Positions 16,123 through 24,152 are shown, counted from the stretch's first letter. The stretch: 39,276 bases of DNA from an uncultured Christensenellaceae bacterium (GCA_910586675.1 CAJUJO010000013.1:1-39276); one strand, 5' to 3'. Notes: generated by a model from the letters alone, not told the origin. Translations and numbers: made by a program.

Positions 16123-16127
16123 AGTAC

Positions 16128-16156
16128 AAAAAAGAACGGGAAGCCGTTCTTTTTTT
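16128..16156 (+). terminator. Intrinsic terminator after flotillin
   Basis: AAAAAAGAACGG (16128-16139), loop GAAG, then CCGTTCTTTTTTT: a strong stem with a T run. Confidence 0.9.
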
Positions 16157-16167
16157 ACGGACAGAAT

Positions 16168-16722
16168 ATGGACGAAATAAATTTTTATAAGCTCGATAAA
16201 TCAAAAAAATATTCGGCGGAAGGGGTGCGCGTCAAAAAGGGGTCGTTGGGATTATTCTGCGTCGTGATTCTGTTTTTCTGGGCAATCGCAATCGCGCTGT
16301 TTATTCTCAATGCGGGTAAGTTGTTCCGCGAAGCGCGGCTCACCGTTTTTACCTTCGGGTTTACGGCAATCGTATGCGTTATCACCGTTTGCCTGTGTTT
16401 CAAGTCGCGTCCGATTATCAAAAAGATTATGCGCGTGCGGCGCATCGTAAAGGACGGCACGCTGACGGACGGTACGGTTACGGAGGTTTCCGTTTACGAT
16501 ATGCAGCACACGGGAGCCAAAACGGTAAGCAACTACGCCTATAAAACGGTGGCATTGCAATATACCTTTTACGGAAGGGACGGGGTTTTGCGCGGCGGGG
16601 AGTTTGCAGGAAATTACAATGAAAATCCCTTTTCCGTCGGGCAGAAACTGATGATTGCCTTCAACGATGACGACAGCATTATTTTAAGAGAGTTCACGCT
16701 TGCAAACAACGGAGAAAATTGA
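16168..16722 (+). CDS. Membrane protein with DUF3592-like domain
   Basis: A 184-residue protein with two transmembrane helices (about 28-50 and 62-80) and a soluble C-terminal half (about 95-180) with the VKDGTLTDGTVTEV start and the YTFYGRDG and FSVGQKLMI segments seen in DUF3592 proteins, small beta-barrel-like domains of unknown role. No clear ribosome binding site precedes the ATG, and the flotillin terminator lies directly upstream, so expression may depend on readthrough. Function unknown; location suggests a link to the flotillin locus. Confidence 0.7.
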   Translation: MDEINFYKLDKSKKYSAEGVRVKKGSLGLFCVVILFFWAIAIALFILNAGKLFREARLTVFTFGFTAIVCVITVCLCFKSRPIIKKIMRVRRIVKDGTLTDGTVTEVSVYDMQHTGAKTVSNYAYKTVALQYTFYGRDGVLRGGEFAGNYNENPFSVGQKLMIAFNDDDSIILREFTLANNGEN

Positions 16723-16736
16723 GTTCCGGCAAAATA

Positions 16737-16771
16737 AAAAGCCGTCCGCAGGGAATAGCGGACGGCTTTTT
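16737..16771 (+). terminator. Intrinsic terminator before iscS
   Basis: GCCGTCCGC (16741-16749) pairs with GCGGACGGC (16758-16766), flanked by A and T runs. Confidence 0.9.
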
Positions 16772-16795
16772 ATAAAAGAATATTTGCGGAAATGC

Positions 16796-16824
16796 TTGAC
16801 AATACCGCGAAACGGATTTATAAT
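16796..16824 (+). promoter_or_regulatory. Sigma-A promoter of iscS-iscU-iscR
   Basis: TTGACA (16796-16801), 17 bp, TATAAT (16819-16824): a perfect consensus promoter, so strong that repression is expected. Confidence 0.9.
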
Positions 16825-16844
16825 TCCTATAAAAATAATAGGAA
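16824..16844. promoter_or_regulatory. Candidate IscR/Rrf2 operator
   Basis: TTCCTAT (16824-16830) and ATAGGAA (16838-16844) form a 7-bp inverted repeat with a 7-bp spacer. It begins at the last base of the -10 box and covers the predicted transcription start, in front of an operon that encodes an Rrf2-type regulator. Confidence 0.55.
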
Positions 16845-16857
16845 ATAAAGGAGCGTT

Positions 16858-18051
16858 ATGTACGTATATGCCGACAACGCGGCGACAACGAAAATGCGAC
16901 CTTCCGCGCTCGCCGCATACTGCGAAACGGCAAAAAGATTTTACGGAAATCCTTCGAGCTTGCACGGGGAAGGACAGCGCGCAAAGGCGCTTTTGACCGA
17001 TTACCGCGGAAAGATTTCCGAAATTCTCGGTTGTAAGGCGGGGGAGATCTATTTTACCTCGGGCGGAAGCGAAGCGGACAATCAAGCCGTTTACAGCGCG
17101 GCGAGATACGGGAAAGCGAAAGGAAAGACAAAAATCGTATCCACGGCAATCGAGCATCATGCCGTTTTACATGCGCTGAAACGGTTGGAAGGGGAAGGGT
17201 TTTCCGTCGTGCTGCTTCCCGTAGGGGAACGGGGGATCGTTTCTTCGGAGGACGTCGCGCGGGAACTTACGCCCGACGTGTGCCTCGTTTCCGTCATGCT
17301 TGCGAATAACGAAATCGGAACATTGCAGCCCGTTCGGGAAATCGGCGCGCTGTGCCGTAAACGCGGCGTGCTCTTTCACACGGACGCGGTGCAGGCGGTC
17401 GGGCATATTCCCGTCGACGTGAACGAGATCTGCGTAGACTATCTGTCCCTTTCCGCGCATAAATTCGGGGGACCGAAGGGCGTCGGCGCGCTGTATGCGC
17501 GCGCGGGCGCGCCGCTGTTCCCGTTGATCGAGGGCGGCGCGCAGGAACGCGGCAAACGGGCGGGTACGGAAGACCTTCCCGCCGTCGCGGCGATGACGGC
17601 GGCGCTATGCGAGGCGGCGGAAAATATGCCGCAAGCAAACGAAAAGACGCTCGCGCTTCGCGAAAGACTTATCGACGGACTCCTTAAAATTCCGCATTGC
17701 GCGTTGAACGGCGACAGGGAAAAAAGACTTGCGGGAAATATTAATATCTGTTTCGAGGGAGTCGAAGGAGAAGCGCTGCTTTTGCATCTCGACGACATGG
17801 GCGTTTGCGCTTCGTCCGGCTCTGCCTGTACGTCCGGCTCGCTCGACCCTTCGCACGTTTTACTCGCCATCGGGAGAAAGCACGAGGTCGCGCACGGTTC
17901 GTTGCGCCTTACGCTGAACGAGGACAACACCGAAGAGGAAATCGATTATCTGATAAAAGCGGTGAAGGAAGCGGTGGAACGCGTGCGGGGGATGTCCTGT
18001 TTTTGGCGGGATCTGCAAGAGGGCAGAAAAAAATTTACATTTGAAACATAA
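16858..18051 (+). CDS. iscS: Cysteine desulfurase (IscS/NifS-like)
   Basis: A 397-residue PLP enzyme that takes sulfur from cysteine and passes it to the scaffold encoded next. Seen features: N-terminal YADNAATTKM, substrate/PLP-binding IEHHAV (His100/His101), ANNEIGTLQPV (149-159), the Schiff-base Lys202 in SAHKFGGPKG and the catalytic Cys324 in SSGSACTSG. GGAG precedes the ATG at 16858. The gene is followed 12 nt later by iscU, then by iscR; this differs from the iscR-iscS-iscU order of proteobacteria. Confidence 0.97.
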   Translation: MYVYADNAATTKMRPSALAAYCETAKRFYGNPSSLHGEGQRAKALLTDYRGKISEILGCKAGEIYFTSGGSEADNQAVYSAARYGKAKGKTKIVSTAIEHHAVLHALKRLEGEGFSVVLLPVGERGIVSSEDVARELTPDVCLVSVMLANNEIGTLQPVREIGALCRKRGVLFHTDAVQAVGHIPVDVNEICVDYLSLSAHKFGGPKGVGALYARAGAPLFPLIEGGAQERGKRAGTEDLPAVAAMTAALCEAAENMPQANEKTLALRERLIDGLLKIPHCALNGDREKRLAGNINICFEGVEGEALLLHLDDMGVCASSGSACTSGSLDPSHVLLAIGRKHEVAHGSLRLTLNEDNTEEEIDYLIKAVKEAVERVRGMSCFWRDLQEGRKKFTFET

Positions 18052-18063
18052 AAGGAGAAGACT

Positions 18064-18501
18064 ATGGCGCTTTATAGCGAAAAAGTAATGGACCATTTCA
18101 GGAATCCGCGAAACGTCGGCGTAATACCCGACGCGGACGGCGTGGGAGAAGCCGGCAACGCGAAGTGCGGCGACATCATGAAAATATATCTGAAAATTTC
18201 CGACGGCACGATTACGGACGTCAAGTTTGAGACCTTCGGATGCGGCAGCGCGATCGCTTCGAGTTCGATGGCGACGGAAATGATAAAGGGAAAGCGGATA
18301 GAGGACGCGCTCGCTCTGACGAACAAAGCGGTTACGGAGGCGCTCGGCGGACTTCCCGCGCACAAACTGCATTGCTCCGTGCTGGCGGAAGAGGCGGTAA
18401 AAGCGGCGCTTCTCGACTATTACCGCAAAAACGGGATCGCCTGCGACGAAGCGCTCTTGGCTCCGCATGCCTGCGCCTTCGGCGAAGGGGAGACGCGATG
18501 A
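18064..18501 (+). CDS. iscU: Fe-S cluster scaffold IscU
   Basis: A 145-residue IscU/NifU-N scaffold. The three cluster-ligand cysteines are Cys35 (NAKCGD), Cys60 (FGCGSA) and Cys104 (LHCSV), with the conserved Asp37. The start LYSEKVMDHFRNPRNVG is typical. AAAGGAG lies upstream. The length is slightly above IscU and the last ~20 residues, with two more cysteines (CDEALLAPHACAFG), are an extension of unknown role. Confidence 0.95.
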   Translation: MALYSEKVMDHFRNPRNVGVIPDADGVGEAGNAKCGDIMKIYLKISDGTITDVKFETFGCGSAIASSSMATEMIKGKRIEDALALTNKAVTEALGGLPAHKLHCSVLAEEAVKAALLDYYRKNGIACDEALLAPHACAFGEGETR

Positions 18502-18917
18502 TTTCCACAAAAGGGCGCTATGCGCTCCGCGTCATGGTTGCGCTTGCGGAGAACAGAACGGACGGATACGTTTCCCTGAAAAAAATCGCGGAAGAGGAGG
18601 GAATCCCTCATAAATATCTCGAAGCGATCATGACCGCGCTCGCCAAAGCGGCGCTCGTGGAAGGTTCGCGCGGGAAGAGCGGGGGATACCGCCTTTGCCG
18701 TCCGCCGGAACGTTATACCGTTTTGGAAATTTTACAAACGACGGAAACGTCGCTCTCGTCCGTAAGCTGTACGGAAAACGGCGGAAACGGCTGCCGCCGA
18801 GCGGACGGCTGCCCTACGCTTCCCATGTGGCGCGAACTTGATAAAACGGTGAAAGAGTTTTTTTCTGCTTATTCTCTCGCGGATTTAGTAAAAGGAAAGC
18901 GCGGCGGAAAAGATTGA
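18498..18917 (+). CDS. iscR: Rrf2-family regulator, IscR-like
   Basis: About 139 residues from ATG 18498, which overlaps the iscU stop by 4 nt; the longer frame starting at 18240 lies inside iscU and is rejected. The winged helix is clear (MISTKGRYALRVMVALAE, then KKIAEEEGIPHKYLEAIM and RGKSGGYRL). Cys91, Cys99 and Cys105 (spacing C-x7-C-x5-C) could ligate an Fe-S cluster as in IscR, where spacing is C-x5-C-x5-C. It is the last gene of the iscS operon and probably represses its promoter through the inverted repeat at 16824-16844. Confidence 0.88.
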   Translation: MISTKGRYALRVMVALAENRTDGYVSLKKIAEEEGIPHKYLEAIMTALAKAALVEGSRGKSGGYRLCRPPERYTVLEILQTTETSLSSVSCTENGGNGCRRADGCPTLPMWRELDKTVKEFFSAYSLADLVKGKRGGKD

Positions 18918-18931
18918 CCTGCGTTCTGCGC

Positions 18932-18960
18932 TTTACATTTTAAGCAAAGCGTGTTAAACT
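18932..18960 (+). promoter_or_regulatory. Promoter of the 395-aa protein gene
   Basis: TTTACA (18932-18937), 17 bp, TAAACT (18955-18960), followed by GAGGGG before the ATG at 18987. Confidence 0.6.
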
Positions 18961-18986
18961 GTAAGAAACCAAACCGAGGGGAACGT

Positions 18987-20174
18987 ATGGAAAAATTCGT
19001 ATTCACAGACGGAGATAAAATCGGAGTATTCGACGGCGAAAAGACGGCGCTTTACGAGAGCGAATACATCCTCCGTTATCGGGAATACGCCGAAACGCGC
19101 GTAAAAAACGACGAATGGAAGTATACGGGAGAAGGCGCGCGCTTCCGCGGCGATTACGATACCTACCGCGCAAAAAAAGAAACGGTTCGCGTATACGTCA
19201 ATTCCGCACAAATCGAAGGGAATAAGGTCGTTTATGCCTTTACCGTGAACGGAGCTTCGGGCGTGTACCGTAAAGATGTTTCGGATGAAAAGGCGCGGGA
19301 AGAGCATATTTTATCCTCTTCGGACAGTGAAATTTTAACGCTTCACAGGGGCGCGGAAAACACTTATGCCGTAACCGTGCGTGCTAACGGCGTAACTTCG
19401 CATATCGGGATTCTGTACGGAAGCAATTCGGAATTAAAGACGCTGACGGACGGCGACACGCGCGACCAAAACGCCTATTTTTCCGCCGTGAATCGAAACG
19501 AGATTTTATTCGACAGCGCGGGCGTCGGGCGCGATTCCGAAGGGAATTTTTCCGGAAGATATTCGCCTGCCGTTATTTGTTCGCTCGACCTCGGTACGAT
19601 GGAGATAAAGGAGATTTTCCGCGACAAGGAGCTTTCCTGCACCAAGCCCAAACAGGCGAAGGACGGCGCGCTCTACTGCATTCAGCGCCCCAACAGGGAA
19701 AAGCGGGGCGGAAATCCGCTCGTCGAAATTCTGCTCATTCCGTACAGAATCATACAGGCGATCGTCATGTTCGTGCAGGCGTTCGTAACCATGTTCACAG
19801 GCAAGAGTATGACCTCGGGCGGGAGCAACCCTGCGCGCGGACGGGAAACGGACTCCCGCAAGCTGTTTGTGGACGGAAACCTCATCGAAGCGGAAAAGGA
19901 ATTAAAGCGCAACAAGCGGTTTAAGGATAAGGAATACGGCTTTATCCCGATGAGTTGGAAGCTCGTAAAAATCGAAAACGGAAAAGCCGTGCCCATCAAG
20001 AGCGGGATATGCGATTTCGATTTGTGCGAGGACGGCGGAATTTACTGCACCAACGGCAAGCATGTCTTTTATATCAAGGACGGCAAAACGGTCAAAGTCG
20101 CCGATGCGGACTTGTGCCTTTCCGTTTCGACGGCATCGGAGCGCAATTTTACGGAAGACGATTTTTTCGTATGA
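18987..20174 (+). CDS. Hypothetical protein, beta-rich with hydrophobic hairpin insert
   Basis: About 395 residues from ATG 18987 (GAGGGG site); I do not recognise the family. The N-terminal two thirds are strand-rich with repeated Asp/Gly turns (FVFTDGDKIGVFDGEKT, VVYAFTVNGASGVYRKD, DGALYCIQRP), which suggests a beta-propeller-like fold. Around residues 248-272 a hydrophobic stretch (PLVEILLIPYRIIQAIVMFV) followed by QAFVTMFTG interrupts it and may dip into the membrane. The C-terminal part returns to short strands (GGIYCTNGKHVFYIKDGKT). No signal peptide is seen, so if membrane-associated it is probably from the cytoplasmic side. Confidence 0.75.
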   Translation: MEKFVFTDGDKIGVFDGEKTALYESEYILRYREYAETRVKNDEWKYTGEGARFRGDYDTYRAKKETVRVYVNSAQIEGNKVVYAFTVNGASGVYRKDVSDEKAREEHILSSSDSEILTLHRGAENTYAVTVRANGVTSHIGILYGSNSELKTLTDGDTRDQNAYFSAVNRNEILFDSAGVGRDSEGNFSGRYSPAVICSLDLGTMEIKEIFRDKELSCTKPKQAKDGALYCIQRPNREKRGGNPLVEILLIPYRIIQAIVMFVQAFVTMFTGKSMTSGGSNPARGRETDSRKLFVDGNLIEAEKELKRNKRFKDKEYGFIPMSWKLVKIENGKAVPIKSGICDFDLCEDGGIYCTNGKHVFYIKDGKTVKVADADLCLSVSTASERNFTEDDFFV

Positions 20175-20190
20175 TATCGTATTTTGCGAT

Positions 20191-20223
20191 GAAACAACGG
20201 CGGATTGTTCCCGCCGTTGTTTC
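20191..20223 (+). terminator. Hairpin terminator after the 395-aa gene
   Basis: GAAACAACGGCGG (20191-20203) pairs perfectly with CCGCCGTTGTTTC (20211-20223). The T tract is poor, so it may also act as an RNA-stabilising hairpin. Confidence 0.6.
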
Positions 20224-20271
20224 ATTGAATGAAAAGTAACGCGCCGCAACGGTAAAGTAACAAAAACGGGC

Positions 20272-20300
20272 TTGAAATTTCAACGCCGAAATTTTATAAT
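20272..20300 (+). promoter_or_regulatory. Promoter of the XRE-membrane protein gene
   Basis: TTGAAA (20272-20277), 17 bp, TATAAT (20295-20300), then AAGGAAGG before the ATG at 20326. Confidence 0.75.
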
Positions 20301-20325
20301 AAATTCAAAAAAGGAAGGAATCCCT

Positions 20326-20919
20326 ATGGCGTTCAAAGACAGACTGAAGGAGTTTCGGCAGTCGAAAAAAATTACGCAATCAGAGCTTGCAAAAATGATT
20401 TTTGTCAGCCGAAGCGCCGTCGCAAAGTGGGAAAACGGACTCGGGCTTCCGAGCGACGTTAATTTGAAAGCGCTCTGCGACTTCTTCGGGACGGAAGAGT
20501 CTCGTTTGTTGGACAGGGACGATTTGAAAGCGGAAATAAACGGTCATAAACTACAGAAAAGATCGGTTGTTACCGCTGTGTGCGGAATTGTGTTTCCGCT
20601 CGTTTTCGCTTGGCTTTTCGTCATAAAAATGTTCACGTTCGGAAGACCGGGCGCCGTTTTGCCCGCGGTGTATATGCCGCCGCGCGCTGCGGCGGATTTT
20701 ATCGGATTGGCGGGAGAATGCTCCGCGCTTCTTCTGTGGGGTGCAAATATTGCTTTTTCCGCGTTTTGCCTGTGGTCGGTTCCTTTGAAAAGATCCGCAG
20801 CCGCGCTTCGCGTCAATATCGGACTCGTCGCTTTCTCATTCGTGGTTTTTCTTGTTTTGATTATAACCGCAATCGTTTTGGCGCAGGGTCAAAATTATTG
20901 GATTTTGATTTTTTGTTAA
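20326..20919 (+). CDS. XRE-type HTH protein with C-terminal membrane helices
   Basis: About 197 residues from ATG 20326 (AAGGAAGG site). The N-terminal XRE domain (about 1-62: RLKEFRQSKKITQSELAKMI, then VSRSAVAKWENGLGLPS) is a standard Cro/C1-type HTH. A linker leads to three or four hydrophobic segments (about 83-100, 118-145, 160-188). Membrane-anchored XRE proteins of this layout are common in Clostridia and are thought to sense membrane signals, but no ligand is known. Single gene with its own promoter. Confidence 0.85.
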   Translation: MAFKDRLKEFRQSKKITQSELAKMIFVSRSAVAKWENGLGLPSDVNLKALCDFFGTEESRLLDRDDLKAEINGHKLQKRSVVTAVCGIVFPLVFAWLFVIKMFTFGRPGAVLPAVYMPPRAAADFIGLAGECSALLLWGANIAFSAFCLWSVPLKRSAAALRVNIGLVAFSFVVFLVLIITAIVLAQGQNYWILIFC

Positions 20920-20952
20920 CGCGTTCCCGAATTCGCCCCGCAAGGAAATAAT

Positions 20953-20980
20953 TCGCCGCGATTTTCTATTTTTCGCGGCG
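20953..20980. terminator. GC-rich hairpin between unrelated genes
   Basis: CGCCGCGA (20954-20961) pairs with TCGCGGCG (20973-20980) around TTTTCTATTTT. There is no T run after it on the plus strand, so a terminator role is tentative. Confidence 0.35.
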
Positions 20981-21032
20981 CGAAAGGCGTTATGCTGGAA
21001 GCAAACCGAAAATTCGGCGAAAGGGGAACTTT

Positions 21033-22037
21033 ATGGCATACGAAAAGCGGCTGTGCGTATTAAAACAGATAAAAAAGGGATTTTCCGCGGACGGCAGTCC
21101 GCTCTCGGGCGCGGTGTACGCCGAACGGATGGGAAGCGAGCTCACCGTAACGCCCCGACTTGCGGGAATCGCGCCCGTCAAAGAGGGGAGATACGCGCTC
21201 GCCGTTTGGGCGGGCGGCAGGGAATACTGCTTAGCGCTTACGGGCGGCGCGCTGAAAATTGCCGACGCGCCCTCGCTCAAAGACGGTTTTGCCGTTCTCC
21301 TGTGCTTTGTGCGCGGCGAAGCGGAGCCCGTCGCGTTCGGCTGCTGCGGAAGCGCGCCGGCAAATTACCGCGATCTGCTCAAAATATTTTCGGAAGAGGA
21401 GAAAAAGCGCAAGCGCGCCGCTCCCATTCCCGTTCCCATGCCGCCCACGCAGGTTCCGGGGGCGCCCTCGCCGCAGGTGCCGCTCGCGCCCGCGATTCCC
21501 GTTCCCGACGCGGAGGACGCCGCCCCCTTTCGCAAAGCCGCGGGGTACGACGACGAAGCCATCGCTTCGGACGACTATTTCCGCGGAAAGCTATTCGAGG
21601 GCGCTGAAAATGATGACGCTCGTGCTGGCGGTAAAGAATCGCAAAAAGCGGCAACGGGCGGGGGCGGCGCTCGCGCGGATGACGAAAACGGCGCTGTACA
21701 CCCGTTCCGCGTCGGAAGCGGCTCCCTTACATATTATAACGAAATGCGGGAAAAATTAGAGGACGCCTTTTCCAAATATCCGAAGGACGACCGCCTGCAA
21801 ACGATTTTTCCGCGATCGGAGTGGGTGAACACGGGGGGCGGATTGCTCGGCGTTATCTACGAAAACGGGCGTCCGCGCTATATCTGCGCGGCGGCGGAGT
21901 CGGCGGGCGATCCGCCCGAAGAGATGAAGGGATTGGGAATCTTCGTGCCGAGGACGCACTTTTCCGACGGCGAAGGTTTTTATGTGGTGTTTCAGGACGC
22001 CGACACGGGGGAAACGGTGAAAACGTATGAAAGCTGA
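21033..22037 (+). CDS. Hypothetical two-domain protein with Pro-rich linker
   Basis: A 334-residue protein I do not recognise. The N-terminal domain (about 1-118) is strand-rich and ends in a dense Lys/Glu helix. Residues about 128-155 form a Pro-rich linker (PIPVPMPPTQVPGAP and similar), followed by an acidic, low-complexity stretch. The C-terminal domain (about 225-334) begins with SGSLTYYNEMREKLEDAF and has a TIFPRSEWVNT segment and a GGLLGVIYENGRPRYICAA strand pair. No signal peptide or membrane helix. AGGGG precedes the ATG by 7-8 nt. Two small folded domains joined by a flexible tether suggest a scaffold or adaptor, which is an inference. Confidence 0.75.
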   Translation: MAYEKRLCVLKQIKKGFSADGSPLSGAVYAERMGSELTVTPRLAGIAPVKEGRYALAVWAGGREYCLALTGGALKIADAPSLKDGFAVLLCFVRGEAEPVAFGCCGSAPANYRDLLKIFSEEEKKRKRAAPIPVPMPPTQVPGAPSPQVPLAPAIPVPDAEDAAPFRKAAGYDDEAIASDDYFRGKLFEGAENDDARAGGKESQKAATGGGGARADDENGAVHPFRVGSGSLTYYNEMREKLEDAFSKYPKDDRLQTIFPRSEWVNTGGGLLGVIYENGRPRYICAAAESAGDPPEEMKGLGIFVPRTHFSDGEGFYVVFQDADTGETVKTYES

Positions 22038-22042
22038 AAGGG

Positions 22043-22067
22043 CGGCGCGTAATGCGCCGTTTTATTT
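22043..22067 (+). terminator. Intrinsic terminator after the 334-aa gene
   Basis: CGGCGC (22043-22048), loop GTAAT, GCGCCG (22054-22059), then TTTTATTTTT. Confidence 0.8.
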
Positions 22068-22105
22068 TTACAAAAATTTCAAAAAAAGGTTTTTATTTCA
22101 AATCG

Positions 22106-22139
22106 TTTACATTGACGGAGCTTTGTGGTATAATATAAT
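22106..22139 (+). promoter_or_regulatory. Sigma-A promoter of pckG
   Basis: TTTACA (22106-22111), 17 bp, TATAAT (22129-22134); an overlapping TTGACG (22112-22117) with TATAAT at 22134-22139 (16 bp) is an alternative. Transcription would start about 230 nt before the pckG start codon. Confidence 0.8.
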
Positions 22140-22140
22140 A

Positions 22141-22367
22141 GGTCGTTTCCTTATGAACGGCGCATAGTTACGTTGAACTGCGCTTTTCCCGGGATGCGCA
22201 CGTCTGCGTGCGCGCCCCGTCGAAAATGCTCGTTCGCCTTGTTCTGCATGTGCTTGGAAAATAACGATAAACCCTTTCGTTATTTAACGGTATCGGGCGG
22301 GAAGAGGCTTGGGAACGCGCCGCGGACGTCCCGCAAAAAAAGATAAAATTTTATCGGAGGTCATAGA
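22141..22367 (+). promoter_or_regulatory. Long structured 5-prime leader of pckG
   Basis: About 227 nt without an ORF lie between the promoter and the pckG ATG. Visible hairpins are GCGCACG/CGTGCGC (22196-22202 with 22207-22213), AAATAACGA/TCGTTATTT (22259-22267 with 22277-22285) and GCGGGA/TCCCGC (22297-22302 with 22329-22334). A GCGCA/TGCGC pair encloses 22160-22183. The ribosome binding site CGGAGG lies at the end. I do not recognise a known riboswitch class; regulation of PEPCK through this leader is an inference. Confidence 0.45.
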
Positions 22368-24137
22368 ATGAAAGCTCTTACCGACAACAAGAAGGTTCTC
22401 GATTTTGTAAATGAGAGCGCGCAGCTCGCGCAGCCCGACGAAATCGTATGGATCGACGGCAGCGAGGCGCAGCTTGCCAAGCTGCGCGAAGAAGCGTGCA
22501 AGACGGGCGAGATGATTAAGCTTAATCAGGAAAAGCTCCCCGGTTGCTACTACCACCGCACGGCGGAAAACGACGTCGCCCGCGTGGAAGCGCGCACCTT
22601 CATCTGCTGTAAAAACAAAGAGGACGCGGGTCCCATCAACTATTGGATGGACCCCGAGGAAGCGTACGCGCTTTGCAGGGAGATTGCCCGCGGCAAGATG
22701 AAGGGCAGGACGATGTACGTCATTCCCTATTCCATGGGCGTCGTCGGCTCGTCCTTCTCCAAAATAGGAATCGAAGTAACCGACTCCATTTACGTCGTCC
22801 TGAATATGGCGATTATGACGCGCGTCGGGCTCGATTGTTATAAGGCGCTCGGCAAAGACGGCGACTTCATCAAGGGCTTTCACTGCAAGTGCGACGTAGA
22901 CCCCGAAAAGCGCTATATCATGCACTTCCCCGAGGACAACACCATTATTTCCGTCAATTCCGCTTACGGCGGCAACGTGCTGCTCGGCAAAAAATGCTTT
23001 GCGCTGCGCATCGCTTCCTACCTCGGTAAGAACGAGGGGTGGATGGCGGAGCACATGCTCATCCTCGGCGTTACTTATCCCGACGGAAGCAAGCACTACG
23101 TCGCTGCGGCGTTCCCGTCCGCGTGCGGCAAGACCAACCTCGCCATGCTTATTCCGCCCAAGCACTATCTCGATATGGGTTATAAGGTAGAGTGTGTCGG
23201 CGACGATATTGCCTGGATCCGCGTCGGCAAAGACGGCAGGCTTTGGGCGGTCAACCCCGAAAACGGCTTCTTCGGCGTCGCGCCCGGCACCAATATGAAG
23301 AGCAACCCCAACGCGCTGCTTGCAACGCAGAAGGGCACCATCTTCACCAACGTGGCGATCAACCCCGAGGACAACACCGTTTGGTGGGAGGGGCTTTCCA
23401 AACCCGCGCCCGAGCACCTCATCGACTGGCTGGGCAACGAATGGACGCCCGAAAGCGGCGTGAAGGCGGCGCACCCCAATTCCAGATTTACGGCGCCCGC
23501 CGTTAACTGCCCCTGTCTTTCGCCCGAGTTTAATTCCAAGGAAGGCGTGCCCCTCGACGCCATCATCTTCGGCGGCAGAAGGGCGACGACTACGCCCCTT
23601 TGCTATCAGTCGCGCGATTGGGATCACGGCGTGTTCGTCGGCTCCATTATGTCGAGCGAAACGACGGCGGCGGCGACGGGCGCGGTCGGCGTGCTCCGCC
23701 ACGACCCCATGGCGATGAAGCCGTTCGCGGGCTACCACATGGGCGATTACTTCGCGCATTGGATCGAAATGGGCAAGAAGGTTACCAACCCGCCTAAAAT
23801 CTTCAACGTCAACTGGTTCCGTCAGGATAAGGACGGCGAATTCCTTTGGCCCGGCTTCGGCGACAACATGCGCGTGCTCGACTGGATCTTGAAGCGCTGC
23901 GCGGGCAAGGTGGACGCGAAGGAAACGGCGATCGGCTACGTTCCCTATGCGAAGGACATCAACCTCGAGGGGCTCGATTACTCCGTAGACACGCTGGAAA
24001 GCATTCTCTATATCGACAAGGCGCGTTGGAGCGCGGAAGCGGACGAAATCGCCGAGTACTACAAACAGTTCGGCGACAGGCTTCCCAAAGAGCTTTCCGA
24101 AAGCCTTGCGACACTCAAAAAGAACTGTGAAGCGTAA
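22368..24137 (+). CDS. pckG: Phosphoenolpyruvate carboxykinase (GTP)
   Basis: A 589-residue GTP-type PEPCK that interconverts oxaloacetate + GTP and PEP + GDP + CO2. The kinase-1 loop PSACGKTN is at 250-257 with the hyper-reactive Cys253 that marks the GTP class; VGDDIAW (277-283) carries the metal-binding Asp pair; MGVVGSSFSK (123-132) and RTMYVIPYSM belong to the PEP-binding region. Bacillus uses the unrelated ATP-type enzyme, so the GTP type here is notable. CGGAGG precedes the ATG. It stands alone between a strong promoter with a long leader and a strong terminator. In fermenters it may run toward oxaloacetate and make GTP. Confidence 0.97.
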   Translation: MKALTDNKKVLDFVNESAQLAQPDEIVWIDGSEAQLAKLREEACKTGEMIKLNQEKLPGCYYHRTAENDVARVEARTFICCKNKEDAGPINYWMDPEEAYALCREIARGKMKGRTMYVIPYSMGVVGSSFSKIGIEVTDSIYVVLNMAIMTRVGLDCYKALGKDGDFIKGFHCKCDVDPEKRYIMHFPEDNTIISVNSAYGGNVLLGKKCFALRIASYLGKNEGWMAEHMLILGVTYPDGSKHYVAAAFPSACGKTNLAMLIPPKHYLDMGYKVECVGDDIAWIRVGKDGRLWAVNPENGFFGVAPGTNMKSNPNALLATQKGTIFTNVAINPEDNTVWWEGLSKPAPEHLIDWLGNEWTPESGVKAAHPNSRFTAPAVNCPCLSPEFNSKEGVPLDAIIFGGRRATTTPLCYQSRDWDHGVFVGSIMSSETTAAATGAVGVLRHDPMAMKPFAGYHMGDYFAHWIEMGKKVTNPPKIFNVNWFRQDKDGEFLWPGFGDNMRVLDWILKRCAGKVDAKETAIGYVPYAKDINLEGLDYSVDTLESILYIDKARWSAEADEIAEYYKQFGDRLPKELSESLATLKKNCEA

Positions 24138-24152
24138 ATTTAACGGTAAAAC

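Noticed and set aside
18240..18497. Longer start for the Rrf2 regulator
   Set aside because: The extra 86 residues lie in another frame inside iscU; the Rrf2 fold begins at the ATG at 18498.
22141..22367. pckG leader considered as tmRNA, 6S RNA or SRP RNA
   Set aside because: None of the hallmark sequences of those RNAs are visible and it leads directly into the pckG ribosome binding site.
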